Notes: generated by a model from the letters alone, not told the origin. DNA of 64,000 bases from Eremomyces bilateralis CBS 781.70 (GCF_010015585.1 NW_022985071.1:1289097-1353096), one strand, 5' to 3'; numbered from the stretch's first letter, positions 47,692 through 59,645 are shown. Numbers and translations: made by a program.

Positions 47692-49819
47692 TCACCATGA
47701 GAAAGCATCAACCTCCAGCTCCACTATCGTCTTCTCATGGCGTCCTAAACTGGCAACAATCGCACGTACATCATCACACAGTGAACCCGGCCCACACACA
47801 ACAACACCAACCTTCTTGTACCCAGCCGCGACCTCATGCCTTAGCAACGAATCAATATCCAACCGCTCGCCAATGCGGATCTCCTTGTCTGCAACACTAG
47901 CCAGCACGGTGTCCAGATCGCGCACGATAGGCTCGTCCGCTTGCTTAACGCCCCATGCAATCTTGACGTTGACGTGCGCGTGCAGGAAACTCAGCAGCCC
48001 GGTGATGCCGATGCCGCCACCGATAAGGACCAATCTATCACAGCTCAGCACGCCCTCGGTGGGGTTGTTCGGGTATGGGCCATCGAGAAGGGTGGGCAAG
48101 CTAGCGTCGCTCTGCAGGCTCCTGGTCATGCCGGTGGATCGGCGCACGTAGATGGTGATTCCGGCCGTGGTGCGCAGATCGCAGGAAACGGGTTTGACCT
48201 GGACCTTGACGTCCTGCTTGGCGTGCTGGTGGGGGGAGTCACCATGGAGGGAGTTGTTCGCGCTAGGGAGGCGATGCCATGCGGACTGTAATAGTGCCGT
48301 GGAGTTGACCGAGAAGGGGTGGTTTTCCCACGGCCGCAATGGGTTGACGGTAGGGAAGTAGGCGTAGCCATAGTAACCGGGCTTGCCGTTGAATCGAATC
48401 CCAGGAATATCGACGCGGACGTGGTTTGCGCCAATGTCAGTGACGGTAGCTCGTTTAACGCCGTTCTTAACGATATGATAGACACGCGCAAGACGGTCGA
48501 AGGCCCAGACGGCGAAGGCGGCGTACAACCAATACTCGTGGGAGCCGGGTTGGCCGAAGCGCAGAACAAGATGGTACCAGCTTCCGACAACGGTAAAGAC
48601 GGCCATAATAATGTGGCCGATAAGGAAGATCTCGTAGCTCCAGCGGCGTATCCAGAGGAGGCTAAAGACTAGCATAGCACAGCAAAAAACAGTGCCGACG
48701 ATTCCCCAGAGCCAGTAGGGCTCCTTTACGTCCTTTGCATACGTCCCGGTTTGAACCCTGGCTGCCCAAAGCAAAATTGAATGAAGGACAGTCTGGACAA
48801 CAAAGAGTCGCGCGACCCAACGATGAAGGAGGAGATAGGTCGAGTGTGACCAATTAGAGAGCCAGAGGAGAATATTGTTTCGTCCGGCGAAGAGAATAGT
48901 CAGAGGAAGGAGGGCAAACGCAATTTCGCCAGTGCGATATCCGACATAGGCCAGAATTTCTCCGCGCCAGTTATAGCCCCATGGATGTTTGCCGAGATTC
49001 AGAGGAGCGAGTAATCGATAATTCGTGCAGGTTAGGACGACATTGAGGATGATAAACATGGCAATGTACCAAAATTGCCCCAGGGTCGGTACGTTCCCAA
49101 GGAGCCAGGGAAGTGGACGAACCTGATAGCGTCCGATGATTGAAGGGTACACCAGGTAAGGATTGAGCTTCTCGATAATTGCTTCTATAATGGGAGTTTT
49201 GGAGAGGATGGTCGTGACGATGGGAGTGCCAAAGCCGACAACCAATAGTATGATTCTAACCCAGGTCGGTGACGGCTGTGAACACGGAAACATGTACTTA
49301 CGAGTACTTGTAGAGGTAGTGTGAATTTTGCTCCTGGATTTCAATCCAATTGACTTGAATATTGTAGTTGCTTTGTGGTACCAACATGGTGGTGTTGATG
49401 GTGCGACCGGATGCCCAGGTGATTTTTGGTGTACCGCGGATGTTTCCAAGTGTTGTATTGTAGGTCCATTTTGGGGGAGTTTTGAAATCTCCGGCGACTT
49501 GGGCGAACCAGTACTTCTCGATCTCCGCGTTGGAGACCTTGCATCGTGACTTGATACAATAAGCCAAAGTAGTCAAGAAACTAGTGTCCGCAGCCCGACA
49601 GGGTGCAGTCGTCACGGGGCCAGGGGCAGCGCCATGACTATGACCACCAGCATCCATGGCATGTCCCGATGGCATGGTACAGGTCAGGTTGGCCGAGCCG
49701 ATGACAGCGCGACAGGCGAAAGCGCAATATGGTGTTGACCAAGGCTGGGTGATGCCGTCCATGCCGGCGAAAACGGTGCCGGCGAGGCATAAAGGCCTGA
49801 AGAAAGAAGACAGCTTCAT
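47692..49819 (-). CDS. Ferric (or cupric) metalloreductase, FRE family
   Basis: It reduces extracellular Fe(III) or Cu(II) using cytosolic NAD(P)H through FAD and two hemes, in the plasma membrane. Exons 49819-49302 and 49255-47692, joined over a 46-nt intron, give 693 residues. A signal peptide (MKLSSFFRPLCLAGTVFAG) and an extracellular Cys/His-containing domain (about 20-170, with GHAMDAGGHSHG) come first. A ferric-reductase membrane domain follows. Two His pairs, 317/331 and 387/401, show the 13-residue spacing of the bis-heme core. The FAD motif HPFSVNS and the NAD-binding GGGIGITG follow in the cytosolic part. The acceptor was chosen at TTAG/AATCATAC because the upstream candidate (CACAG) breaks the frame. 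Confidence 0.93.
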
Positions 49820-51594
49820 GGTAAATTGGTAATGGATGCGGCTGGTGTAACTTGTGACTCGAGTTTGAGGGAATGAATGAAGTTTAATGCAACGGGAGGG
49901 ATTAGTCTTTCTCATATACACCCGATCGCGTGTCCGAACGCCCATTTTGTAAATGCGAGAAGCGTAACCTTGATTTGCGCTTAATCTGGTTTGGCCAGAG
50001 CGGTGGGCTTTCCATTTTCCAATGAACATGCACATCAGGACGGGATTTGCATGGCTGGGTTGGCATAAACTACTCGCTCAGCATCCACCATCAGCCAGTG
50101 ACAGACATGGACAGTCGAATTCATTTGCGCCTCGCGAGCATGGCACTTGAGCAAGTTTCTGCATTAGGCCAATGGTCCTCTAGGTTAGCTGCCCTTCCCC
50201 AACCGAGTTCTGGCTAGATAGCTCTTGAACCTTGACTCTCCGTAGGGCACCGGTGGAGCAAGAGAAAGAAAGAGGGCGTGATAAACTCCATACGAAAGGA
50301 TTGAGGTCCAAACAAGCATAAGCTACCAATAGTTTCGGTTTGTTGAACGGAAGTATCGCGCTGTTGTAGAATGTCTACAACATGGATGAGACGGGGATCA
50401 TTTTAAGTATGCTCGGTTCCCCCCAAGTCCGCGTAGGTATCAACTATTATAGACTGTAAGAAGTAAGAAGTAAGAACACAGGTTAGCCGTTAGATAAAAG
50501 AGGCTACCATATATTAGTAGATATTGGAGGATTCAGGTCACGTGATACATATGCATCCATGTATCCCAACGGTCGCTGCCTTCACCGAGTTCTGTCGCTC
50601 TCAAGGAAGTGTCTAAGTCTTCGTCTCAAGCCAGAAATAGTATAGATTCTATCAATAAAGTATCGCTGCTCCGTAGTTACTCTCTTGCTACTCGCCCGCT
50701 CATATCACGCTACTCCCCCATTGAAGGACGACGTGCGAACTTATAGAGGCGCACGGGTGTCAAGTGTACGATGGTGACTGCAATCGAGTGCATTTCCGCT
50801 GATTCTAGGCCTCTCCCTCCAATTCAATAGCACATCTAGAATCGCTGGGATTCCGAGGTCTGGCCTGGATCTAATCCAACTATTTGTGTTGCTATTTACT
50901 TGCTGTACTCCGCCATTGCCCTTGGCAAATTGGCATCCCCGCAGGGAGGGCGAGCAACGGCCTGGCAGCGATGAGAAAACCCTCTCAAATCCACGCACCA
51001 GCGCCCTATACCACTGGGCACTGAAGCCTGAAAGCTTTGGGATTTGCAAGCTGATAAAGTAATAAGATCCCTAGTTACCTGTAGAGCAACCCTATTAGTT
51101 CCTGAAGGTTTATGAACATGGGACCCTGGTGGTCGTGGTGAAGTCGAGAGTCGAGACAGTTGACTCCATGCGTTCGCCTTGTCAAGCACATATCAATCAC
51201 TTCTTCACGGATGGATACATACTCGTACATGATCATCCGTAATACATCCATACGTGGTATATCACCGCTGAGTGCAGGAACCGATGAACGATGGTGGATC
51301 AGCGCCGATCGCGTTTCCCTCTTTTCCAGACCAGGGGATCCTTGATCAGCCGCTGCACCAATGACCAAGTCCAACATCATCCACATAACCAGTGAAACCA
51401 CACGCCTAACACCCTGATAAGGTCTAGACAATTGATATCCCTTCAAGCTTCATAGCACCTTATCCGCCTTCACGTCAATAGTTTACCATTTCGACCGCCA
51501 CATTCTTCGCGTCAAGTACCGAATCCGAACCATCATTGGCCTAACGTGGAGTCGGCTTGAATCGCTGTGAGTTGCGACGCGCCGGCTCCCAACC
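49820..51594. other. Divergent intergenic region
   Basis: This 1.8-kb region lies between the ferric reductase (minus) and Anp1 (plus). A GATA-type site, TTAGATAAAA, lies near 50490, as expected upstream of iron genes, though one site alone is weak. A fragment at 50419-50437 resembles the outer end of the MITE at 53523-53777. No gene is seen. Confidence 0.5.
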
Positions 51595-53044
51595 ATGCTT
51601 CTCCCGACACATGGAGGCACTGGAGGGACATGGAAAGCTGCGAAGAGCCAGCTTCTTCCCACGAGAGCAATATGGAGCTGCTTCTCACGCTCGCGAATCC
51701 TCGGATCTGTCCTTGGGGGGGTGGTAATATTTCTGCTATGGCGTTTCTTCGGTGGACCATCGAAGGATATGTCCAGGTTTGCCTAATATCAGCTTTGATG
51801 TCATGCGCAGCGAGGCTAATTCATTCTTAGATTCTACTGTTCCGGCCCCTCCAAGCCCCCAACGGAGATGACCGCCCAGGAGCAGGCGAGATGGGCGTCG
51901 CACATTAATACTCCGGTCCTATTCAACTACCACAAGCCCATCACCGTCAACTCCACCACCATCGAACCCGTCGACCTGAACCCCGTCACCTCAACCCCAC
52001 AAGCCGTCTCCAAGGGCGAGCGCGTCCTCATCCTCACCCCTCTCCGCGATGCCGCTCGCTTCCTCCCTCGATACTTCGACCTCCTCTCCGTCCTCACATA
52101 CCCCCACCACCTCGCCGACCTAGCGTTCCTGGTGGGCGACTGCACCGACGACACTATGGGCGTCCTCGCCGCGGAACTGGACCGCATCCAATCCAGCCCG
52201 CAGGAAGGCATCCCGTTCCGTAGCGTCTCCATCGTCCAGAAGGACTTCGGCGGCCCGCGTCTCAGCCAGGCGGTGGACGATCGGCATGCGTTCGAGATCC
52301 AGGCGCCGCGGCGGAAGGCCATGGCGCGCGCACGGAATTATCTGCTGTCCGCGTCGCTGCGCCCAGACCATTCGTGGGTGTACTGGCGCGATGTCGATAT
52401 TTATGATATTTCGCCGACGATCATCGAGGATTTGGTGTCGCACGATAAGGATATTGTGGTGCCGAATGTCTGGTTCCATCGGTACGAGGAGGTGAATGGA
52501 AAACTGACGGACATTGAAGGGAGATGTATGTGTCTCCCTATCGCTTATTGCCGCCCTTGCTGATAAGGTAACAATACAGTCGATTACAACTCGTGGCAGG
52601 AGTCGGCCAAAGGACTGAAACTAGCGGCAGGGCTTGACAAGGATGTTGTTATTGCAGAAGGTAACAGAATCCGTTCTTCTACTGGAATGACATACTCATC
52701 GTTTTCTAGGATATAAGGAGTTCAGCACAGGTCGGACGCATATGACGAAAATGGGAGATTGGCGCGACCCCGACCGGCACAAGGAGATCCCGTTGGACGG
52801 GATCGGGGGCGTCTCGATCGTGGTGAAAGCCGATGTGCATCGCTCAGGTATGTGACCTCGAACCCACTCCAGCGCGTATCCTGACCCTGTGTAAGGAATC
52901 AACTTCCCCTGCTACGCCTTCGAGAACCAGGCCGAGACGGAAGGGTTCGCGAAAATGGCGAAACGCGCTGGTTACTCCGTGGTTGGGCTGCCGAACTATA
53001 TCGTCTGGCATATCGACACCGACGAGAAGCCTGGGAACGCTTGA
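51595..53044 (+). CDS. ANP1: Golgi alpha-1,6-mannosyltransferase subunit Anp1
   Basis: This is a member of the Anp1/Mnn9/Van1 family, a subunit of the cis-Golgi mannan polymerase that extends N-glycan outer chains on wall proteins. Exons 51595-51776, 51831-52525, 52580-52660, 52710-52847 and 52896-53044 give 414 residues. It is a type II membrane protein with a cytosolic N-terminus and one helix (about residues 37-52, VLGGVVIFLLWRFF). Conserved blocks include ILTPLRDAARFLPRYFDLL, LAFLVGDCTDDT, the acidic metal site YWRDVDIYD, PNVWFHRYEE, FDYNSWQES and the terminal NFPCYAFENQAETEGFAKMA. The N-terminus LLPTHGGTGGTWKAAKSQ and the ending PNYIVWHIDTDEKPGNA fit the Anp1 branch best. Confidence 0.92.
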
Positions 53045-53522
53045 TCGTCCGTGATGGTTAGTTTACGATGGGCATGTTTGCGATGCTCACTCAAGGGATC
53101 CATGTTTAAACGGAAAATGTCCGGACCTACGGAAGCGTTTTGGGTATTTTCGTTGCGATGGCCGTCGTCGCATCGCATACACCTGACACCTGAGTCTGGA
53201 CTATGATAATGATGGCGTTTCAATCCTCTTACACGTCCGGCGAAAATGGCTATCATTAACTATAGATGGAGATACCGATACAGGGAATTGTACAACAGAT
53301 GGAAGTATGGCCCAAAGATTTCGAGGCGGGTTGGTCGAGCTCTGGAAAACTTGACGGAGTCAGGGGTGTTTCTGTTCATTGACTTTTGTTCTTGAACGGG
53401 AAGATGGGACCGACTGGATGCCTTCCACTAAGTTAATAGTTTCATTGGAATATCTATAGTGATAGACAAACAAATATGTTCGATAAAAGACCTTCATATT
53501 GTAGTTCTTGAATGATGGTGAC
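53045..53522. other. Intergenic, nothing recognised
   Basis: This holds the 3' side of Anp1 up to the MITE. No gene is seen. Confidence 0.45.
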
Positions 53523-53777
53523 TACAAGGGGCCTCCGGGGGGGAAGAAATTGAGTTACGTTTCTTGGCATTCCCCTAAGCACAGTTCCCACGATCTTAAC
53601 CAGAACGCGGCGGAGAATTCACTAAAACAGACCTCTAGTAGTTGCTTAATTAGGAAAAGAGTATACTTTTTGGTATTATGTTGTTTTTGAGCGAATTGGG
53701 CCTGTCTGTAATGGTGGTGATGGTTGGGGGAATGCCAAGAAACGTAACTCAATTTCTTCCCCCCCCAAGCCCCCGTA
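53523..53777. mobile_element. MITE with long terminal inverted repeats
   Basis: This is a non-coding element of about 255 bp. Inverted repeats at 53537-53575 and 53727-53766 are identical over about 39 bp, containing AAGAAATTGAGTTACGTTTC flanked by runs of seven to eight G. Weaker similarity continues outward to TA dinucleotides at 53523-53524 and 53776-53777, which may be the target duplication of a Tc1/mariner-type element. The interior is AT-rich with no frame of note. The near-identity of the ends suggests recent insertion. It ends about 200 bp before the start codon of the splicing-factor gene. The exact boundaries and superfamily are inference. Confidence 0.85.
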
Positions 53778-53975
53778 GGGAGTAAATCCATAATCACGTG
53801 AAGCATGTGGCGCCGTACCAGACGGACTCGATGCTGGAGCTCGTAGGATTCAGACGTCCATAATTAATACAGTAAATTTCCTCCCAGCATAAACTAATAA
53901 GTACACTTGAGCTTCTCCGACAACGTGCATTCCGATTCCTATTTTTGCGACAGTCTTTACATATCACGGGCCCAG

Positions 53976-55831
53976 ATGGCGTCCAGCGAGAAGAGCTCCG
54001 CTCCCAAGATCCCCGGCGGAGGGCTCTCACTCTATGCGCATTTACTAGATCCAAAATCCAAGGAAGAGGGGGGAGGAGGGTCCGGCGTCATATCGCGCGG
54101 TCCAGTCATTTTCAAGAAAGATGAACAGACGGAGGAAGAGGCGCTAGAAGCCGCGAAGAAGCAGAACATTGCCGGTACCGAGTCTTTGATCCCCTAGGTC
54201 ACCACGTTTGTGAAAGGCAATTGCAAATGGCTCACTGTTTTCTGGGGATTGTTCCCGTTGCAATCCAGCAGCCGCTCTCCGTTTTCAACCGATGAGAAGA
54301 CCACAAGTACAGAAGGCCAAAGTGAAGCCCGCATTCCCCAAAGTTCCGACGGCGCCTGCGCAGGCGACCGCGGCGCAGGCGTCGAGCGATGGCCCTGCTG
54401 CACCCGCGATACCTCGAAGCACCCTGGCGGATTGGGCCGGGGAGGAGGAGGACGACGATTACGCATACGTCGAGAAAAAGCAGCAGCAGCGGAAGAAGAA
54501 GCGAAAGAAGAACAAGCACGGCGACGCGCCTCTCGCGCAGAACTGGGACGACATCTACGATCCGATGCGGCCGAACAACTATCAGGAGTACAGGAAGAGC
54601 GACGAGCAGTACCGCGCGATTTCGGAGTGGAAGCAGAGGCTTCATGCGCACCAGCTGGCGCGGCGGCGATCGGCATCTGCGTCTAGCGATGAGGGGACGT
54701 TCAATCGCAATGGTATGTATAGCCAGACACGGAGTCAAGGAGTCAAGAAGTCGCTAATCATCCGCCAGCCCGGTTCGCCCCCCCTTCTAACTACAACTTC
54801 GCGCCGCCGCCGAACCTCGACGCTACCGCCGACGAAACTATGGGAGGCACAAGTCTGGCAACTGGCGACGATGCTTACCTTCGACGTATGCGCTTGAGCG
54901 GCGTAGGGACCGAGGCGGGCGACGAGATATCGATTTCACAGCCGACACTCGGTCAACAGAACCAAGTACCGGATATACCGCCGCCACCTTCAAGTACCTC
55001 ACCCCTACCCCCGCCGCCTCCCTCCGCACCTTCCGGCCCACCCCCCGAGCCAAACACCGCCGGCGCGATCATCGCGCGTGCCCCCGTCCGCTACAACCTC
55101 CCCCTACCCCCCTCAAACGTCCCCTCCACCGATGCAGAACTACAAGCGGCGATCAACGCAAATGACGAGCTAGACGACGCGCCCCCCTCGCCGTCCGAGG
55201 AACCGCCCGCCCGCTCGAACCGGCCGGGCCAAGCGGGCTTCGCGGAGCGCCTGCTGCGAAAGCAGGGCTGGGCGCCAGGGCAGGGGCTCGGCGCGGAGGG
55301 GACAGGGATCACAAAGGCGCTGCACGTCAAGGTGGAGAAGCGCAAGGTCGCGCGGACGGATGAGGAGGGGGTGGTGTCGGTGTCGTCGTCGAGTAGGGGG
55401 AAGATCATCGGGGGGAAGAAGGGAAAGGCGGCGAAAGAGGAGGAGAGCGAGTTTGGGAAGCTGAGTGAGGTGGTGCGGTTGGATGGGATGCTGGCGGGGA
55501 TGAGCCGAGAGGCCATTGTAGCGGAAGAGGCGGAGGGGATGCTGGGCGAGATTGGAGAGGAGTGCGGGGCGAAGTACGGTCGAGTCGAGCGTGTGTTCGT
55601 TGACAAGGATGGACTCGACGAGAGCGGTGGGATGGGAGCACCGGTGTTCGTGAAATTCACGGCGCCGTTGAGCGCCTTGCGGGTAAGCGTTCATCTCCGA
55701 TGCGCATTCCGGAAATCCAGCTAATTTGATCGTAGGCTGTAAACGCGCTCGAAGGGCGGATCTTTAATGGAAACAAGATCAAAGCTCGGTTCTTTGACGT
55801 GGTCGATTTCGAGAAGGGCAAGTATTCGTGA
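53976..55831 (+). CDS. SPF45: Splicing factor SPF45 (RBM17-like), G-patch and RRM
   Basis: This is an alternative/second-step splicing factor that contacts U2AF-related ligand motifs through a UHM-type RRM, in the nucleus. Exons 53976-54174, 54272-54712, 54769-55682 and 55736-55831 give 549 residues. The N-terminus (GGGLSLYAHLLDP, then LRFQP) is conserved in fungal orthologues. A Lys/Arg-rich stretch (RKKKRKKNK) follows, with Pro-rich linkers from about 270. The G-patch is at about residues 385-425 (GFAERLLRKQGWAPGQGLGA). The C-terminal RRM spans about 450-549 (VFVDKD, PVFVKFTAPLSALRAVNALE, KARFFD). The exon 2 acceptor could be at 54268 or 54271, differing by one alanine; the shorter form is used because it fits the family spacing. 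Confidence 0.9.
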
Positions 55832-56134
55832 ACCGGATCAGGGGGTTTGCGCTCGACTGATTCTCGCCAAATGCTTTCACAGCTGGCAGGCACTTCTCAT
55901 CGGACTGATCTGTTCTAATTCCATACCCCACGTTAATTTTATGCATGTACATCATATCCGTGCCCTTCATCGTTAAGGTGAATACCGCTCAGGCAGCGCT
56001 CCGCTATGATCAAAGTGTCCAAATATTGACCCTCAACTTGATACTCCACCATGTGCTTTTGATAATTTGACAATGCCAGGCCAGAAAATCCCGTCGCCGT
56101 CCAAAAACCAGCTCCCCCGAATGCCCTACCTATG
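55832..56134. other. Convergent 3' intergenic region
   Basis: This is a 300-bp spacer between SPF45 and the DUF3431 gene. Nothing is recognised. Confidence 0.5.
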
Positions 56135-57238
56135 TCAACCGATTCCGAGCGGCAGATACAGCCGTGTATTGCTCCGTCCATAATCCCCCCTTGCCTTTGC
56201 CGTGAGCAGCCGCTTCTGAATCTTCGCACCCATCGCCTGCGTCCGGAACGCCAAATCCTTGTACTCCGGCGTCCCACTCCCGTTAGGCTTCGAACCCATC
56301 TGCATCAAATCCTCGTGCATCGCCGCCTGCTTCTCCCGCATCTCCATCCAGTCGCCCAGCGTCGTGGCGTTCTGGAAACACACTGCGAAGCCGTCGCACG
56401 CGCAGGTGAACACGTCGGGGCAATGCTCGCCTTCGCCGAGGAACAGATACTGCCACATGTATTCAAACACCCGCGCGACATGCGTGTTCGGCAGAGGCGT
56501 CTCTTCCACCCATTGGCGGTAATGCATCCACCGTTCCAGCGACATCGACCGGATCATCGGCCGGGTGACGGCGAACTGCGAGTACGCTGGCGCCGCCAGG
56601 CGCGCAGGAAGCGCCGCGTCTCCGTGCAGCTCCCGCCACGCCTTGCGAAACAGAGACTGGTCGATTTCCTGGAAATCGTCTTTGGCCTTCGCGGCGTAGA
56701 GGTCGATGTCGGAGGAGAGGGGCGTGGTGGTCGTGTTGAGGTCGATCGAGGAGGCGCCGCAGCCGGGGGCGTGCTCGCATCGCAGCGGTTGGTAGCCCTG
56801 CTTCATGACGTGGGCGAGGTTGAGGCGGGCGATGATGGACGAGGTGCTGAATCCGAGGAGGTCGTTCTGGTGCCATGTGGAGGCGTGGGCGTGGACGAAG
56901 ACGGAGACGTCTGGGAGCTGGTCGTAGTGGTCGATCACGTATTCGAGGAAAGCGATCGGTTCGACGGAGGACCTGTTCGTCGCGACGGAGCGGGCGCCGT
57001 CCTGGAGACTTCCATCGAGGCTGTATATGGCCTTATCCAGATCGCGAAAGGTGTGTTCCACCCATTTGATGGACTGCTTGCAACATTGGGAGACTACCAG
57101 CGTGGTGCTATATTTGGCCCGTTGGGATGGTTCACGGAGCTTAGCTGCCGGCCTGGTGGAGGAGAAGTTGTACAGGAGGAGCAGGAAGGAGCACACGAAA
57201 AAGACACCAGTAAGGACAATGCCTTTCTGTAGTATCAT
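56135..57238 (-). CDS. DUF3431 membrane-anchored protein
   Basis: A single exon gives 367 residues. An N-terminal anchor (about residues 7-27, VLTGVFFVCSFLLLLYNF) predicts a type II membrane protein with a lumenal or extracellular body. The body matches the fungal DUF3431 family. It has an early VVSQC-like strand, then YVIDHYDQLPDVSVFVHAH, HQNDLLG, LRCEHAPGC, WMHYRQWVEETPLPNTHVAR and EYMWQYLFLGE. Conserved Cys residues (CEHAPGC, FTCACDGFAVCF) probably form disulfides. The family is found next to glycosyltransferases in some fungi and is suspected to be a glycosyl-modifying enzyme, but its activity is not known to me. Upstream lies a cluster of CCCCT (STRE-like) motifs. Confidence 0.88.
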   Translation of the reverse strand: MILQKGIVLTGVFFVCSFLLLLYNFSSTRPAAKLREPSQRAKYSTTLVVSQCCKQSIKWVEHTFRDLDKAIYSLDGSLQDGARSVATNRSSVEPIAFLEYVIDHYDQLPDVSVFVHAHASTWHQNDLLGFSTSSIIARLNLAHVMKQGYQPLRCEHAPGCGASSIDLNTTTTPLSSDIDLYAAKAKDDFQEIDQSLFRKAWRELHGDAALPARLAAPAYSQFAVTRPMIRSMSLERWMHYRQWVEETPLPNTHVARVFEYMWQYLFLGEGEHCPDVFTCACDGFAVCFQNATTLGDWMEMREKQAAMHEDLMQMGSKPNGSGTPEYKDLAFRTQAMGAKIQKRLLTAKARGDYGRSNTRLYLPLGIG

Positions 57239-57779
57239 TATGCTATTGGCATATTGACGGGGTGGATCGGAGCGAGAACGTACTTAGGTACGCATATCGC
57301 AGCTCTTCAAAGGCGTCTCGCCGAAAGGAGGTAAGGGATGAACACACCACAAACCAGGACCAGGACGGAGAACCGGAAGATTGGGGAAGAATGAGGATGA
57401 CGTGGAAAGGCCACCAGTCACGTGGGTATCGAATCACCCCTGAATCACCCCCTCAGTCACCCCCTGAATCCCCGACGTCAACCTCATTGGAATTTCTCAC
57501 TGGATGTTTACCAATGGATACGATAGCGGATTTTCAAAGCAAGGCATGCGTTCACGATAGCATGGTGCAATTGAGGAGATGGTGTCATGGTGGAAATGCT
57601 GTTAATACCCAGACCGTAGTGACTCCGCAGCGTTATTGGACATAGACGTTTCATTCCGCACTGGTTCGGACTCATCTCCTGTGTTTAAGTGCTGGGAGTT
57701 ACATAAAACAGCATCATACAGAAATAAGAGCCGGTATTATTAGGGATGTTATGGATTCATCCTGCTCCTAGTAATACAA
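57239..57779. other. Intergenic; CCCCT cluster
   Basis: This 540-bp region between the DUF3431 start and the P450 stop is the likely DUF3431 promoter. At 57435-57471 the pattern TGAATCACCCCC is repeated imperfectly three times. It places three to four CCCCT motifs (reverse of the stress element AGGGG) within 40 bp. Confidence 0.5.
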
Positions 57780-59645
57780 TCACACGTTCGTAAATCGGAG
57801 TCTCCCAGGCACATCCATATGCTGCTCTGTAAGCTTGTCTAGCTTCAACACGTTGAATCGAGAGATATTCAACTCATTTGAAGCTTCCCCTACAGAGGCA
57901 TTATCTGCGGTATCAAGATTAAGCTGCCTCACTCGCAGCGTGTCAAAGATCGGCGGCCCAATGCTGTTGTTGAGCCACTTATTCTCGGGCCGCGTCTCCA
58001 TCAGCTGGATCTCGAACCGCAGCACGATCTGCGCGAGGAGCAGCTTCAGCTGGTTGGATGCGAAGAATCGACCTGGGCTTCACGTCGTTAATGTGTTGAA
58101 TCGGACATTGGACATTCAAGTACATACCAGGCGTGCCGGCCGTGCGAAAATCCCATAAACGTCTCACTGGTCGAGACCATGGCGTGCGGCTTCCCATCGT
58201 CGCCTTCGAGGTGCCGAAACGGCTCGAACCTCATGGCATCGTGCCAGAAATCTTCATCATGTTGCGCGGAGTAACTGGTCACGCCGACTTTCATTCCGTA
58301 AGGGATATACTCGCCACTGGGCAACGTGATCCCCTCCTTTTTCTTGACCATCTTCATCACGCCGCGAGACAAGAAGCCCCACAGTCGCATACTTTCACGT
58401 AGAGTACTGTCAATTCGCGTCATGCTCTGCAGAGCTAGTCGCTGCCACTGCTCGGACTCCGGGCGGGATGAGACCACACCGTGGACTTCGGTGCGCAGGC
58501 TACTCTGTATGGCAATGCAATTCGGTGATGATGCAATGTCGAATAATACGTTCGTAATCGTAATGACTGACGACTGGATCGCCGCAAAGGTAAGAACGGT
58601 GAGACGTTTCGCGATGAATTCCGGATCGCGACCTCGTATCGACTCCTCGTCGAAGTGGGTATAGGCATCATGAAGCGCCCATTGAATGTAGTCGTTATGC
58701 CTGGAGTAATCCGGGTTCTTATACTCGCACGGTCTCGTACCAAACTCGTACTCAATAATCCTAGACTGGATGACTGGAATGATTGCCTTGCGAATTCCGC
58801 GGTAATGGTACATGTCGAATGCTTGGATGATAGGGGCGAATATTGGCCGCAAAGATGGAGGTAAAAGGTGCAAGAATGTCGCAACTATGACCACATATCT
58901 CGCAAACGTACTGCTCGACTTCGTGTATCCTTCATCTCGACAAAGGGGGAGACCAACGAGCACCCGGTTGGAGATTCTCGCAATGACTTGCAGCAGACTT
59001 TGATATAGAGGCACAGCCTTCCATCCGAGAAGGTCCGGTTTAATGGTTGCATGGGAACCCCAGATGTCGTCCAAGCTGGTGGTGATCTCGTCCACGATGT
59101 CTGCGGAGTAGCAGTCCAGCCACTTGGTCATCTCCCGATTGATGACTCGCTTGTGGACAGTATCAGAGAGAATGCGGGGGTGCAGCATCGTCCGATCCCC
59201 AGCCAGGAATTGCACATTGGTCGCGTTCTGGTCCATGATGTGATCCGGCTGGTTCAGTAGCCACGGCATCTGCGAGTGAGGGATGATAACCTCCGGACCG
59301 GTTAAGATATTCGGCAGAATGTATGCTTTGCCGGCTTTGGAGTACTGCAAACGGGTTACTCTAGGGCCACCCCGCTTGGATAAGGAGACTGACCTTTTGG
59401 TACCCGTCATTGATCACGTCTTTCATCCTGAAAAAGCTGAGTAGAGTCGACTTTGCACGGGCGAAGGCCCCTTGCTTGCCTTCTGCGCATCCCGCCCAGG
59501 GAATGCTGGGTGGGAGCCCATGACGAGAGAACAGCCTTTTGAAGATATAGCTCACGGCAATGGTAATGCAAATAACAGTGACAAGAGCCCAGAGTTGTAC
59601 AGGAAGACTCATATTTCTAGCCTGAAAGTTCCTTTTGGGATGCAA
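57780..59645 (-). CDS. Cytochrome P450 monooxygenase
   Basis: This is a membrane-bound heme-thiolate monooxygenase, likely in secondary or xenobiotic metabolism. Exons 59645-59394, 59344-58128 and 58077-57780 give 588 residues; a second Met (59612) would give 577. An N-terminal anchor (LWALVTVICITIAVSYIF) is followed by a Pro-rich turn. The K-helix motif ESMR (E-x-x-R) lies in DSTLRESMRLWG. FEPFRHL is the PERF-region counterpart. The heme-binding motif FSHGRHACPG has its Cys at about residue 490, split between exons 2 and 3. In the I helix the usual acid/Thr pair is replaced (FAAIQSSVIT), which may alter oxygen activation or reflect a clan difference. No cluster partners lie beside it. The substrate is unknown. 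Confidence 0.92.

Noticed and set aside
50455-50706. LTR-like segment (TGTAAG ... ATATCA with an AATAAA signal)
   Set aside because: No matching flanking duplication, no second copy in the window and no internal LTR-element sequence were found. The resemblance is too weak to call a fossil LTR.
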